Shown piece by piece: positions 18,680 through 28,844 of a DNA stretch of 64,000 bases; the stretch's first letter is position 1; each line of letters starts with the position of its first letter. Source of the stretch: Streptomyces sp. P3 (GTDB taxonomy: Bacteria > Actinomycetota > Actinomycetes > Streptomycetales > Streptomycetaceae). The notes beneath the pieces were generated by a model. It did not search any database. It was given only the letters and a program-made list of their open reading frames with translations, and was not told the origin of the DNA. The stretch covers positions 7,519,501 through 7,583,500 of the forward strand of contig JAFEKX020000001.1 in assembly GCA_016893485.2 (NCBI GenBank), read 5' to 3'. The translations under genes and the position numbers were made by a program.

Positions 18680-19848
18680 ATGCCCGACACCCCCACCGCG
18701 CCCGTGATCCTCGGCGACGAGCCCGGCTCGTTCCCCCGCAGCGTGCTGGCCGAACGGCACCCCGCGATCATCCACCAGGTACGCGACGCCTTCCCTACGG
18801 CCCCGAGCAGCACCGCGCGCCCTCGACGCCCTCCTGAAGAACTGCACCGAGGGCACGATCGAACCCCTCCCCAGCGACGCCCCCGACCACGACCAATGGG
18901 CGGCCTGGGGCACCGACCTGTACGCGGGACAGTCCTGGTACGACGTGCCCTGGCTCTGGTCCGAGAGCTACTTCTACCGCCAACTCCTCAGCGCCGTCGG
19001 CTACTTCGAACCCGGCGCCTGGCAGGGCATCGACCCGTTCCGCCCCTTCAAGCGCGCCGAACTCGACGCCCCCGAGACCGACGAGGAACTCGCCGCACTC
19101 GACGCATTGGCGGAAACCTCACCCGAGGAACGCGCCGACTCCCTGCTGCACGGCTCCCTTTGGGGCAACCGCGCGGACCTCGGCTTCCGCCTCTCGGCGG
19201 CCGGAGCGGAGTCGGCGGCGCGGGCCCCGGCGCCGGCCCTGGTCGCCGACGACAGCGAGCGGCTGTGGACGCTCCTCTCCGGCACCGGCACCGGCACCCT
19301 CTGCCTCGTCGCCGACAACGCGGGCCGCGAACTCATCCCCGATCTCCTGCTGTTGGCCCATCTCCTCGACCAACAGCGCGTCGAGCGCGCGGTGTTGCAC
19401 ATCAAACCGCACCCGTACTACGTCTCCGACGCCACGACCGCCGACGTCGTCGACGCCCTGCACCGGCTGGTCGGGGCGCCGGGCGCGGCGGCGACGTACG
19501 GCCGCAGCCTCTGGGCGGCCATGGCGGACGGTCGCCTCACCGTGCGCGCCCACCCCTTCTCCTGCGCCCCGCTGCCGTACGCCGACATGCCCGCCGACCT
19601 CCGCGCCGAGTTCGCCGCGGCGACCCTGACGATCGTGAAGGGCGACCTCAACTACCGCCGCCTGGTGGGCGATCGGCGCTGGCCGCCCACCACGCCGTTC
19701 GCGGACGCCACCGCGTACTTCCCGGGCCCGGTGGCCGCCCTGCGCACCCCTCAAGTCCGACGTGATCACCGGGCTTGACGCCCGCACGGAGACCGCGCTG
19801 GTCGAGGCGGAGGGGCAGCGGTGGCGTACGGGGGTACGCATGCGCTGA
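18680..19848 (+). CDS. DUF89/ARMT1-like damage-control phosphatase (frameshifted)
   Basis: Metal-dependent phosphatase of the DUF89 family, which clears aberrant or harmful phospho-metabolites. Landmarks: HPAIIHQVRDAFP, WSESYFYRQLLSAVGYF, LWGNRADLGF (metal Asn/Asp region), CLVADNAGRELIPDLLLL with the conserved DNAG, and LTIVKGDLNYRRLVGD near the end. Shifts near 18800 and 19750 split it; the corrected C-terminus is DVITGLDARTETALVE to RWRTGVRMR, stop at 19848. About 389 residues, normal. It begins about 22 nt after cprB in the same direction, so they are likely cotranscribed. The natural substrate is unknown. Confidence 0.85.
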
Positions 19849-20130
19849 TCCAGGTGAGGGGCGCGTAGGCGACCCGGCCGCCTCGGTGGCCGTACGGACG
19901 GGGAGGCGCAGGATCGCGCGGGCCGTGTCGCCGTAGTAGCCCGGCGGGATCACGTCGGTGGCGCGGTTCAACGAGGCGTTGAACATGGCGAACCGCACGG
20001 TCCGCCCGTACCGGCCGTGCTGCCCGTCGTGCGCGATGGCCGACGCGCGGGTCGTGGCGGTACCGGCCGGCGCCGCCCCCGCCAGCGAGGCGAGCGTGGC
20101 GCGGCGGGAGAAGGTTCGGGAGCGGTTCAT
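19849..20130 (-). pseudogene. 5' remnant of a secreted endonuclease/exonuclease/phosphatase-family gene
   Basis: From ATG 20130 (GGAG upstream) the frame gives a twin-arginine-like signal (MNRSRTFSRRATLASLAGAA) and then RFAMFNASLNRATD, the opening strand of secreted EEP-family phosphoesterases. After about 80 residues the similarity stops. The frame continues only as antisense to the DUF89 gene to 19648, and none of the later EEP motifs (DxNE, GDxN, SDH) are present. This looks like a gene cut off by deletion, not by a point frameshift. Confidence 0.55.
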
Positions 20131-20299
20131 CGGGACTCCGGCCAAGGGAGGGGACACGTGAACCCCCGTAGTCTGCGCGCGTAGAAGTGGACGTCACAAG
20201 ATGCCGCCGGAACTCATGGCTTCACCGGTGATTCACGCGATGGTGTGATCATGTCCCCTGCCCGGGATGGGCGTTGAGGGCCGCGGGTAGGGCCCGGCC

Positions 20300-22451
20300 A
20301 TGACCCAGCCGTTCGAACTCCCGCACTTCTACATGCCGTATCCCGCGCGCCTCAACCCGCATCTGGACGAGGCCCGCGCCCACTCCTCCGTGTGGGCGCG
20401 CGAGATGGGCATGCTGGAAGGCTCCGGGATCTGGGAGCAGGCCGACCTCGACGCGCACGACTACGGCCTGCTCTGCGCCTACACCCACCCCGACTGCGAC
20501 GGGCCCGCCCTGTCGCTGATCACCGACTGGTACGTGTGGGTGTTCTTCTTCGACGACCACTTCCTGGAGACCTTCAAGCGCAGCCAGGACCGCGCCGGCG
20601 GCAAGGCCTACCTGGACCGGCTGCCGCTGTTCATGCCGCTCGACCTGTCGACCCCGTACCCGAGCCGGAGAATCCGGTCGAGGCGGGGCTCGCCGACCTG
20701 TGGGCCCGCACGGTGCCCTCGATGTCCGTCGACTGGCGCCGCCGCTTCGCCGTCTCCACCGAGCATCTGCTCAACGAGTCCTTGTGGGAGCTGTCCAACA
20801 TCAACGAGGGGCGGGTCGCCAACCCCGTCGAGTACATCGAGATGCGCCGCAAGGTCGGCGGGGCGCCCTGGTCGGCCGGACTCGTGGAGTACGCGACCTG
20901 CGAAGTGCCCGCGTCCGTCGCCGAGGAGCGACCGCTGCGCGTGCTGATGGAGACCTTCTCCGACGGCGTCCACCTGCGCAACGACCTCTTCTCCTACCAG
21001 CGGGAGGTCGAGGACGAGGGCGAACTGAGCAACGGCGTCCTCGTCCTGGAGTCCTTCTTCGGCTGCACCACCCAGGAGGCCGCCGACACCGTCAACGACG
21101 TGCTGACCTCGCGGCTCCACCAGTTCGAGCACACCGCGTTCACCGAAGTGCCCGCCGTGGCCCTGGAGAAGGGTCTCACCCCGGACGAGGTCAGGGCCGT
21201 GGCCGCCTACGCCCAGGGCCTCCAGGACTGGCAGTCCGGCGGCCACGAATGGCATCTGCGCTCCAGCCGCTACATGAACGAAGGCGCCCTGGACAACTCG
21301 CCGTTGAACGGCCCGACCGGCATCGGCACCTCCGCCGCCGACGTCGGCGCGCTGCTCGCCTCGGTCGGCACCGAACGGCTGCGCGCCTACACCCACGTGC
21401 CCTTCCAGAAGGTCGGCCCCTCCCAACTCCCCGACTTCTACATGCCGTTCACGGTCGAACTCAGCCCGCACCTCGACGGCGCCCGGCACCGCCTCGTCGA
21501 CTGGGCGCACGCCATGGGCATCCTGGAGGAGGGCGTCTGGGACGAGGAGAAACTCGCCGCCGCCGACCTCCCGCTCTGCTCCGCGGGCATCGACCCGGAC
21601 GCCACCGAGGCGGCACTCGACCTCAGCTCCCGCTGGCTCGCCTGGGGACCTACGGCGACGACTACTACCCCCTCGTCTACGGCATCCGCGGCGACCTCGC
21701 CGCCGCCCGCGTCACCACGGCCCGCCTCTCGGACTGCATGCCCATCGAGGGACCGGCGGCCATCGTGCCGGTCAACGGCATGGAACGCGGCCTCATCGAC
21801 CTGTGGGCCCTCACCACCGCCGAGATGCCCCTGGACGACCGGCGCACCCTGAAGACCGCGATCAACACGATGACCGAGAGCTGGGTCTGGGAGCTGTCCA
21901 ACCAGATCCAGCACCGCATCCCCGACCCGATCGACTACCTGGAGATGCGCCGCGCCACCTTCGGCTCCGACCTCACCCTCAGCATGTGCCGCATGGGCCA
22001 CGGCCCGAAGGTGCCGCCCGAGGTCTACCGCACCGGTCCCGTCCGCGCGCTGGAGAACGCGGCCATCGACTACGCCTGCCTCCTCAACGACGTCTTCTCC
22101 TACCAGAAGGAGATCGAGTACGAGGGTGAGGTCCACAACGCCATCCTTGTCGTCCAGAACTTCTTCGGCATCGACTACCCGACCGCACTCGGTGTCGTCC
22201 ACGACCTGATGACCCAGCGCATGCGCCAGTTCGAGCACGTCGCCGCGAACGAACTGCCCATCGTCTACGACGACTTCGACCTCTCGGACGAGGCCCGCGA
22301 GATCATGAAGGGGTATGTGATCGACCTCCAGCACTGGATGGCGGGCATCCTGAACTGGCACCGCGAGGTCGACCGCTACAAGGCCGAGTACCTGGCGAGC
22401 CGCTCGCACGGGTTCGTACCGGATCGGGTGCCGGCGCTGCGGTTCGGCTGA
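20300..22451 (+). CDS. geoA: Geosmin synthase, bifunctional two-domain terpene cyclase (frameshifted)
   Basis: Converts farnesyl diphosphate to germacradienol (N-terminal domain) and then to geosmin (C-terminal domain), the earthy odorant. N domain: metal motif DDHFLE in VWVFFFDDHFLETFKR and NDLFSYQREVEDEGE. C domain: TYGDDYYPLVYG in place of a canonical DDxxD, and NDVFSYQKEIEYEGE. The two domains are joined by GTERLRAYTHVPFQKVGPSQ. About 716 residues, the family size. Shifts near 20660 (one C missing in a C run) and near 21650 (one G missing in TGGGGACC) are homopolymer errors, so the gene is probably intact. Start ATG 20300 matches relatives (MTQPFELPHFYMPYPAR). Confidence 0.95.
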
Positions 22452-22799
22452 GGGCGGACCGGTGACGGCGGGTCGGTCGGGGTCCCGGGAACCTGAGACA
22501 GCTGCTCAGCCGAGATCCCGGGAATCCACGACCCGCTCGGCGACCTCAACGGCGAGGTGTCGTACGGCCGTTGCGGCGGCCCCGAGAGCTCGCCGCGTAT
22601 CTCCTCGGCGGCGGTCAGGGGCGCGCGGGCCTCTGCAGGGAGGTCCGCGTAGGTCAGGGCGCAGGGGCCGTCCTGGCCAGCTCGACGAGCCCCTGGTCGG
22701 CCGCCAACTGGGCTCAGGTGGGCGGGGGTTCATCGGAAGGGTCCGTACCGAAGAACGACTCGTCCAGGCCCCGGGCCCACTCCCGCAGCGCCGCGCCGT

Positions 22800-23075
22800 C
22801 CGCGTTGGGACCGGCATCTCGCTCAGCCCGCACGCCGTGTCGAAGTCCGTGTCCCGCCGCTGCGCCTGGACGCCGCCCGCGCGGACGTCGTCCGGACGGC
22901 CACCGCCCCCGAACGCGGACTCACCCTCGCCACCGCGCCGCCCGCAGTCGTGCCCCGCGTCCTGAACGCCCTCCCGCGCGCGGGCGTGACGCTCCGTGTC
23001 CTCACCCGGGACGAGGTACCCGTCGCGATCGCCACCGGCACCGCGGATCTCGGCCTGGTCGACGGTCAGTCTCAC
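22800..23075 (+). pseudogene. Degenerate LysR-type regulator remnant
   Basis: In two frames the DNA reads ISLSPHAVSKSVSR, like a LysR recognition helix, and then ATAPERGLTLATAPP, VPRVLNALPRAGVTLRVLT and VAIATGTADLGLVDG, like the first lobe of the LysR effector domain. The parts are too short and too close together for a complete gene of about 300 residues. The flanking DNA from 22452 to 23133 holds no other recognisable gene. Confidence 0.4.
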
Positions 23076-23133
23076 TCGTTCGTGGCACGTCGCGCGCCGG
23101 TGCGCCGGGTAGAGCATCTGCCGGAGGCGATCC

Positions 23134-23718
23134 ATGGAACAGACTGCGTTGCGTCCCAAGCCGATGCCCGGGCAGGAACCCGGCGACGGCACCAGGCCGG
23201 GCGGCCCCCGGCGCCCGCATGCCGCGCGTCGCCGCGGCCGACGACTCATCACCCTGCTGTTCAGCGTGTTCGTCGGGACCGTCCTGGTCCTCTCCGGGGT
23301 GGGCCTCGGCACGGTCGGCGCCACGGTGATCGGCATGAGCAAACTCGCCGAGATGCAACGCCAGGCGGCCCGTCAACCGGCGCCCACGACACCGTCGTCC
23401 GGTAAGGCCGCATCCTCCGTGAGTCCTACGCCGACGCCGTCATCCAGGGCCGCCGCCGCGACCCTCGGTGTGGAGGCCGTGGACGCGGAGAAGGCGGGCG
23501 CCCTGATCGTCGGCGTCCACATGCCCGGCCCCGGCTACACCGCCGGTCTGATCCGCGGCGACGTACTGCTCACGTTCGACGGCGACCGTGTCGACTCGGC
23601 CGCCGACCTCGCCCGCGCCGTCGCCCGGGCCCACCCCGGGGACGAGGTCACCGTCACGGTCCGCCACCACAGCGGCGGCTTCCAACAGTTCACCGTGGTC
23701 CCCGGATACGTCCTCTGA
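23134..23718 (+). CDS. Membrane-anchored PDZ-domain protein
   Basis: 194 residues, frame intact. A basic Pro-rich cytoplasmic tail is followed by one membrane helix (LITLLFSVFVGTVLVLSGVG), an extracellular Ser/Pro/Thr linker, and a C-terminal PDZ-like domain (residues about 110-194) with GALIVGVHMPGPGYTAGLIR, GDVLLTFDGDRVDSAADL and GDEVTVTVRHHSGG. There is no protease domain, so it is a binding module in the envelope. GGAGG lies 8 nt before the ATG. Partner unknown. Confidence 0.85.
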   Translation: MEQTALRPKPMPGQEPGDGTRPGGPRRPHAARRRGRRLITLLFSVFVGTVLVLSGVGLGTVGATVIGMSKLAEMQRQAARQPAPTTPSSGKAASSVSPTPTPSSRAAAATLGVEAVDAEKAGALIVGVHMPGPGYTAGLIRGDVLLTFDGDRVDSAADLARAVARAHPGDEVTVTVRHHSGGFQQFTVVPGYVL

Positions 23719-23984
23719 CGAACCGTGCCACCGGGAAGCACCCGATCAGGGAAGCCCCCGACCCCGGAAAGCACTGGTCTCCTGTCCCCGAAAGAGACCA
23801 CACCGAACGCGGGGCCCGGGCCTCGTACCGAGCGTGCCGCTGCTCCTGGGAGTCCGCATGGCCCTGGAGAGCTGACTCCGGGACCGTGTCCTGGGCGGAA
23901 AGAGCGGGCGATCGGCTCGCGTGGCCCCGGGTGCGGGCAGGATGCTGACCGTAGCTCCCTTTCGTCCGCTCTCGGAGGCCCTGA

Positions 23985-25112
23985 ATGACCGGTAGTACGC
24001 CCGCGCCCTTCACCGCCGCCGACTACAGGGCCCGCATGGACCGCGCAGCCCGGGCCGCCGCCGACGCCGGTCTCGCGGGGCTGCTGGTGGCTCCGGGACC
24101 GGACCTCGTATGGCTCACCGGCTACGCGCCCACGGCGATCACCGAACGGCTCACCGTCCTCGTCCTGGCGCCCGGACGCTCCCCGGTCCTCGTCGTCCCC
24201 ACCCTGGAGGCCCCCGACGCCGCGAAGGCGGCCGGAGCCGACGCCCTCACCCTGCGCGACTGGACCGACGGCAAGGACCCCTACGCCGCCACCGCAGCGC
24301 TCCTCGACGCCACCGGCCGCTTCGGGATCAGCGACAACGCCTGGTCCATGCACCTCCTGGGTCTCCAGAAAACGCTGCCCGACACCACCTACGCCTCCCT
24401 CACCGACGCGCTGCCGATGCTGCGAGCCGTCAAGGACAAGGCCGAACTGGACCTCATGGCGGCGGCCGGAGCCGCCGCCGACGCAGCGTACGAGGAGATC
24501 AGGAAGGTTCCCTTCGCCGGCCGCCGCGAGTCCGACGTCGGGGCCGATCTCGCCGATCTGCTGCGGCAGTTCGGGCACTCCCAGGTCGACTTCACGATCG
24601 TCGCCTCGGGCCCCAACGGAGCCAACCCGCACCACGAAGTGGGCGACCGTGTCATCCAGCAGGGGGACATGATCGTCCTCGACTTCGGCGGCCTCAAGGA
24701 CGGCTACGGCTCCGACACCTCGCGCACGGTCCACGTCGGCGAACCCAGCGACGAGGAACAGCGCGTCCACGACCTCGTCCGCGAGGCCCAGGAGGCCGGC
24801 TTCCGCGCGGTGCGCCCCGGAGTCGCCTGCCAGGAGGTCGACCGCGCCGCCCGCGCGGTCATCGACTCCGCCGGGTACGGCCCCTACTTCATCCACCGCA
24901 CCGGCCACGGCATCGGCGTCACCACGCACGAGCCGCCGTACATGATCGAGGGCGAGGAACAGCCCCTCGTGCCCGGGATGTGCTTCTCCGTGGAGCCCGG
25001 CATCTATCTGCCCGGCCGCTTCGGGGTACGTATCGAGGACATCGTCACGGTGACCGAGGACGGCGGTCGCCGGCTCAACAACACGGCCCGTGAGATGGCC
25101 CTGGTGGACTGA
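23985..25112 (+). CDS. M24 family aminopeptidase (Xaa-Pro dipeptidase-like)
   Basis: Metallopeptidase of 375 residues, intact. The N-terminal creatinase-like domain has LVAPGPDLVWLTGYAPTAIT. The C-terminal pita-bread domain has the dinuclear metal ligands: Asp in MIVLDFGGLKDGYGSDTSRT (two Asp), His in HRTGHGIGVTTHEPPYM, Glu in FSVEPGIYLP and Glu in GVRIEDIVTVTEDGG. It cleaves N-terminal or dipeptide bonds, often before proline. Cytoplasmic, no signal peptide. Followed 43 nt later by a kinase-like gene in the same direction. Confidence 0.92.
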   Translation: MTGSTPAPFTAADYRARMDRAARAAADAGLAGLLVAPGPDLVWLTGYAPTAITERLTVLVLAPGRSPVLVVPTLEAPDAAKAAGADALTLRDWTDGKDPYAATAALLDATGRFGISDNAWSMHLLGLQKTLPDTTYASLTDALPMLRAVKDKAELDLMAAAGAAADAAYEEIRKVPFAGRRESDVGADLADLLRQFGHSQVDFTIVASGPNGANPHHEVGDRVIQQGDMIVLDFGGLKDGYGSDTSRTVHVGEPSDEEQRVHDLVREAQEAGFRAVRPGVACQEVDRAARAVIDSAGYGPYFIHRTGHGIGVTTHEPPYMIEGEEQPLVPGMCFSVEPGIYLPGRFGVRIEDIVTVTEDGGRRLNNTAREMALVD

Positions 25113-25155
25113 CGACGACCAGGAGCCCCGACCCCGGAACGGCGACGGCGCGACC

Positions 25156-26111
25156 ATGACCCAGGCACCGACACCCACCGCGGACACCGTCCGGCAACTG
25201 GTCCGCTCCTTCTCAAGGACAGCGCCGCCGACAGTGTGGGACCCGAGATCCGGCCCGTCGCCGAGGGCGGCGAGCACACCACCTGGTGGGTCGGCTCCCG
25301 CCATGTCCTGCGCCTCGCCCCGAACCGCGAGGCCGCCCTGCGCCAACGCCGCGAACTGCGCCTGCGCGACCTCGTACGGCCGTCCCTCCCGGTCGCGGTC
25401 CCGACGAGCGTGGCCTACGGCGAGTGGGCGCCCGGGCTCACCTACACGCTGGACACCAAGGTGGCCGGGCGTTCCGGCGAGGACCAGGACGTCTCCGCCG
25501 TCGGCGAGGCCGACCTCGCCGGACTGCTCACCGGGCTGCGCGAGGTGCCCGCCCGGCAGGCCGAGACACTCGGCGTCCCGCGCGCCGCGCCACGCTCCCT
25601 GGAGGCACTGCGCCGCACCGCCGAGCGGGCCGCCGAACGGCTCGCCGCCGCCGACGAGTTCGACGCCGCCCGCCTCCACCAGCTGACCCAGCCCGGCGCG
25701 ATCCAGCTCGCCGCGCAGCCCGGCACCGCCGTCCTCGTCCACCACGACCTCAAGGGCGAACACCTCGTGGTCAGCACCGACGGCCGCGTCCGCGGCGTCC
25801 TGGACTGGACCGACGCGGTCGTCGGCGACCCCGCGGAGGACATCGCCGGGCTCGCCCTGGCGGTCGGTTCACCCGCCGCCGTACGCGCCGCGACCCTCGC
25901 CGGCTACGGCGCCCGCCCCTGCCTGCGCGGCCTCTGGCTCGCTCGCTGCGACACCGTCATCCGCCTCGCCGACCACCTCAAGGGCCGCGACACCGGCCCG
26001 CTCCCCCTCCTCAGGACCCAACTACGGCGCACCTGGGAGGCGATCCTGCTGGAACGCGTGACGGAGCTGCGGGACGCGGGCGGGGACGGGGACGGGGTCG
26101 CGGAACTCTAG
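25156..26111 (+). CDS. APH-type phosphotransferase of unknown substrate (frameshift near 25215)
   Basis: Protein-kinase-like fold of the aminoglycoside phosphotransferase/homoserine kinase superfamily, about 317 residues. An ATP-binding N-lobe (IRPVAEGGEHTTWWVGSRHV) is followed by the catalytic loop VLVHHDLKGEHLVVS (HxDLxxxHx variant of HGDxxxxN) and the metal-binding VLDWTDAVVGDPAEDIAG. The loop departs from that of known drug-resistance enzymes, so resistance should not be inferred. The ATG at 25156 joins the main frame after a one-base shift near 25215. Likely in an operon with the M24 peptidase. Confidence 0.75.
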
Positions 26112-26141
26112 GACGTAAACGCTTGCGCAAGCGTTTACGTC
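26112..26141. repeat. 30-bp perfect palindrome between convergent genes
   Basis: GACGTAAACGCTTGC at 26112-26126 is followed at once by its exact reverse complement to 26141. It begins right after the stop of the kinase-like gene. As RNA it folds into a 13-bp stem with a tetraloop, so a bidirectional terminator is the simplest role. The core also resembles a LacI-family operator. Confidence 0.8.
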
Positions 26142-26146
26142 AGTAG

Positions 26147-26176
26147 TCCGCAAACGTTTACGCGAGCGTGTACGTC
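26147..26176. repeat. Degenerate second copy of the palindromic unit
   Basis: This stretch matches the preceding 30-bp palindrome at 23 of 30 positions with a 35-bp offset, and overlaps the treZ stop codon. Its inverted symmetry is partly lost. The arrangement looks like a decayed tandem duplication. Confidence 0.55.
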
Positions 26177-27920
26177 ACCCCTGCGCCAGCACCACGCACG
26201 ACTCCGCGGGCACTCGCAGCAACCCGTCCGCGCCCGGCACCTCCACCGGTTCCCACGCGGCCAGGATCTCCGCCGGGCGGGTGCCGAGGGGGATCTCGGC
26301 GGGTTCCTTGCCGAGGTTGACGGCGACGCGGACGTCGCCGCGGCGCAGGGCGAGCCAGCGGGCGTCCTCGTCGTAGGCGACCTTCGTGTCGGTGAGGTCG
26401 GGGTCGGTGAGGTCGGGCTCCTGGTGGCGGAGGGCGATGAGCCGCCGGTACCAGGCCAGCACGCGCGCGTGGGGCTCGCTCTGCGGTTCCGTCCAGTCGA
26501 GGCAGGAACGGTCGCGGGTAGCCGGGTCCTGCGGGTCGGGCACGTCCTCCTCGGCCCAGCCGTGCGACGTGAACTCCCGCCGCCTGCCCCGCCGTACGGC
26601 CTCCGCGAGGTCCGGGTCGGTGTGGTCGGTGAAGAACTGCCAGGGCGTGCCCGCGGCCCACTCCTCGCCCATGAACAGCATCGGTGTGAAGGGCCCGGTC
26701 AGGGTCAGCGCGGCGGCGCAGGCCAGCAGGCCGGGGAGAGGGAGGCCGAAAGGCGGTCCCCCTGGGCGCGGTTGCCGATCTGGTCGTGGGTCTGGCTGTA
26801 GCCCAGGAGCCGGTGCGCGGCCACGCGCGTGCGGTCCAGCCGACGGCCGTGATGACGGCCCCGGAAGCTCGAATACGTGCCGTCGTGGAAGTAGCCGCCG
26901 GTCAGCGTCTTGGCGACGGCGGAGAGCGGGGCCCGTGCGAAGTCCGCGTAGTAGCCCTGCGATTCACCGGTCACGGCGGTGTGCAGGGCGTGGTGGAAGT
27001 CGTCGTTCCACTGCGCGTGCAGCCCGAGGCCGCCGCCCCGCGCGCGGGGTCACCACACGCGGGTCGTTCAGGTCGGACTCGGCGACCAGGAACAGCGGCC
27101 GGCCCGTCTCGGCGGCCAACGCGTCGACGGCGGACGACAGTTCCTCCAGGAAGTGGCACGCGCGCGTGTCCTTCAGCGCGTGCACCGCGTCCAGCCGCAG
27201 CCCGTCGATCCGGTACTCGCGCAGCCACGCCAGCGCGCTGCCCAGCAGGAACGCGCGGACCTCGTCGGAGCCGGGCGCGTCCAGGTTGACGGCGCTGCCC
27301 CAGGGCGTGTGGTGCGTGTCCGTGAAGTACGGGCCGAATGCGGGAAGGTAGTTCCCGGACGGGCCAAGGTGGTTGTGCACCACGTCGAGCACGACGCCCA
27401 GGCCCAGTTCGTGGGCGCGGTCGACGAACCGCTTGAGTGCCTCGGGGCCGCCGTAGGGCTCGTGCACGGCCCACAGGGATACGCCCTCGTAGCCCCAGCC
27501 GTTGCGGCCGGGGAAGGGGCACAGGGGCATCAACTCGACGTGGGTGACGCCCAGTTCGACGAGATGGCCGAGCTGGTCGGCCGCCGCGTCCAGGGTGCCC
27601 CCTCGGGGTGTACGTGCCGACGTGCAGCTCGTAGAGGACCGCTCCGGGAGCGGACGTCCGGGCCAGGACGCCCGCCAGCTGTACCGCTCGTGGTCGACGA
27701 CCGCGCTCAACCCGTCAGGGCCGTCCGGCTGTCGGCGCGAGCGCGGGTCGGGCAGCGGCGGGCCGTCGTCCACCGCGAACCCGTACCGCGAGCCGTCGCC
27801 CGCCTCCGCCTCCCCGCGCCACCATCCCGCGCGCTCGGGATCGCGCTCCAACGCGCGCGTGGCGCCGTCGCAATGGAGCGTCACTCGGTCTGCCTCTGGT
27901 GCCCACACCTCGAACTGCAC
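26175..27920 (-). CDS. treZ: Malto-oligosyltrehalose trehalohydrolase TreZ (frameshifted)
   Basis: GH13 enzyme that releases trehalose from maltooligosyl-trehalose made by TreY. The N-terminal carbohydrate-binding domain begins FEVWAPEADRVTLHCDG. The catalytic barrel has LPLCPF-like LMPLCPFPGRNGWGYEGV, LDVVHNHLGPSGNY, the nucleophile Asp in IDGLRLDAVHALKD, the acid Glu in FLVAESDLNDPRV, and the TreZ-specific SQTHDQIGNRAQGDR. The C-terminal half is MLFMGEEWAAGTPWQFFTDH to VPAESCVVLAQG. Shifts near 27660, 27610, 27045 and 26735. GTG at 27920. treY and glgX lie 6 kb away on the same strand, separated by unrelated genes. Confidence 0.92.
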
Positions 27921-28093
27921 GGACGGTTCCCCTTCGTCTGCTCACCGGGATGTAGCCCGTCCATCGTGCTTCAAACGAGATCAATCCGCCTTTGTATCCA
28001 CCCCTTTGGCGCGGGTGTCGTCATGTCCGCGCGCGTGCGGGCCGTTTCCGCGTCTTCTGGACACCCGGGGTTCACTGCCCGACAATCACGAAC

Positions 28094-28647
28094 GTGACGT
28101 CGTCCTTCGAGTTCCACACGTACCCCGCGCGGCTGTCCGACGCGGAGCGCGACAAGGCGCTCAAGGTCCTGCATGACGGCGTCGCCATGGGCAGGCTGTC
28201 GCACGACACGTTCATCCGGCGCATGGAGCTCGCGCTCGCCGCCCGCCGGTCCGAGGACCTCGTGCCGCTCACCGCCGACCTGCCCACCGAAAGCCGCCTC
28301 TCCAGGCTGCTGTTCGGCAGCGTGGAGGCCGTCTCCGGCTTCACATCGTACGGCTGCGCAGGGCCTGGCAGGCCGAGCGGCTGCCGAAGCTGCTGCTGCC
28401 CCACCCGGGCAACGGACATCCGCTGCGCATCGGCCGCGACCCCGCCAACGGGCTGCGGCTGACCCACGAGACGGTGTCCCGGGTGCACGCCGAACTCCGC
28501 CGCCAGGGCGGCATGTGGGTGCTGCGCGATCTCGGTTCGACCAACGGCACGACGGTCAACGGCCGGCGGGTCATCGGGGCGGCCGTCGTCCGCGAGGGCG
28601 ACCAGATCGGCTTCGGGCGGATGGCGTTCCGGCTCGCCGGCAGCTGA
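28094..28647 (+). CDS. DUF1707 plus FHA-domain protein (frameshifted near 28340)
   Basis: About 184 residues. The N-terminal DUF1707 module has YPARLSDAERDKALKVLHDG and LSHDTFIRRMELALAARRSEDL. After a linker (RAWQAERLPKLLLP) a complete FHA domain follows with PLRIGRDPANGLRL, HETVSRVHAELRRQG and DLGSTNGTTVNGRRV, the phosphothreonine-binding residues R, S, H and N all present. FHA domains read Ser/Thr kinase phosphorylation. GTG start at 28094; stop at 28647. The FHA half is in a frame not opened by its own start, so it appears only after joining at the shift. Confidence 0.85.
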
Positions 28648-28760
28648 ACCCGGACACCGTCCGACGACGGACGACCTCGCCTCCACCTCACCTCTGGCCT
28701 GGGCGTTGCTCGATGTGGCGATCTTGGTGTGCGTGAAATCCCTTTGTGTACCGCGGTGTT

Positions 28761-28777
28761 GACGTACCCCGTACGTC
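28761..28777. promoter_or_regulatory. Inverted repeat overlapping a -35-like box before the M14 gene
   Basis: GACGTAC-CCC-GTACGTC has perfect 7-bp arms and overlaps TTGACG at 28759-28764, a good -35 sequence. The matching -10 is unclear (CTGACT or GACTGT near 28783). A repressor bound here would block the carboxypeptidase-inhibitor transcript. Confidence 0.4.
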
Positions 28778-28844
28778 GTGACTGACTGTGCGTACACCAT
28801 GCACACCAGGTGAACCGACGGCACCACATTTGTGGAGGTGCGCC

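Noticed and set aside
23535..25763. A 742-codon minus-strand frame opposite the PDZ, M24 and kinase-like genes
   Set aside because: It mirrors three well-supported plus-strand genes and has no domain or ribosome site.
25156..26111. Aminoglycoside resistance gene
   Set aside because: The catalytic loop differs from known resistance kinases and similar proteins are common core genes; only the superfamily is supported.
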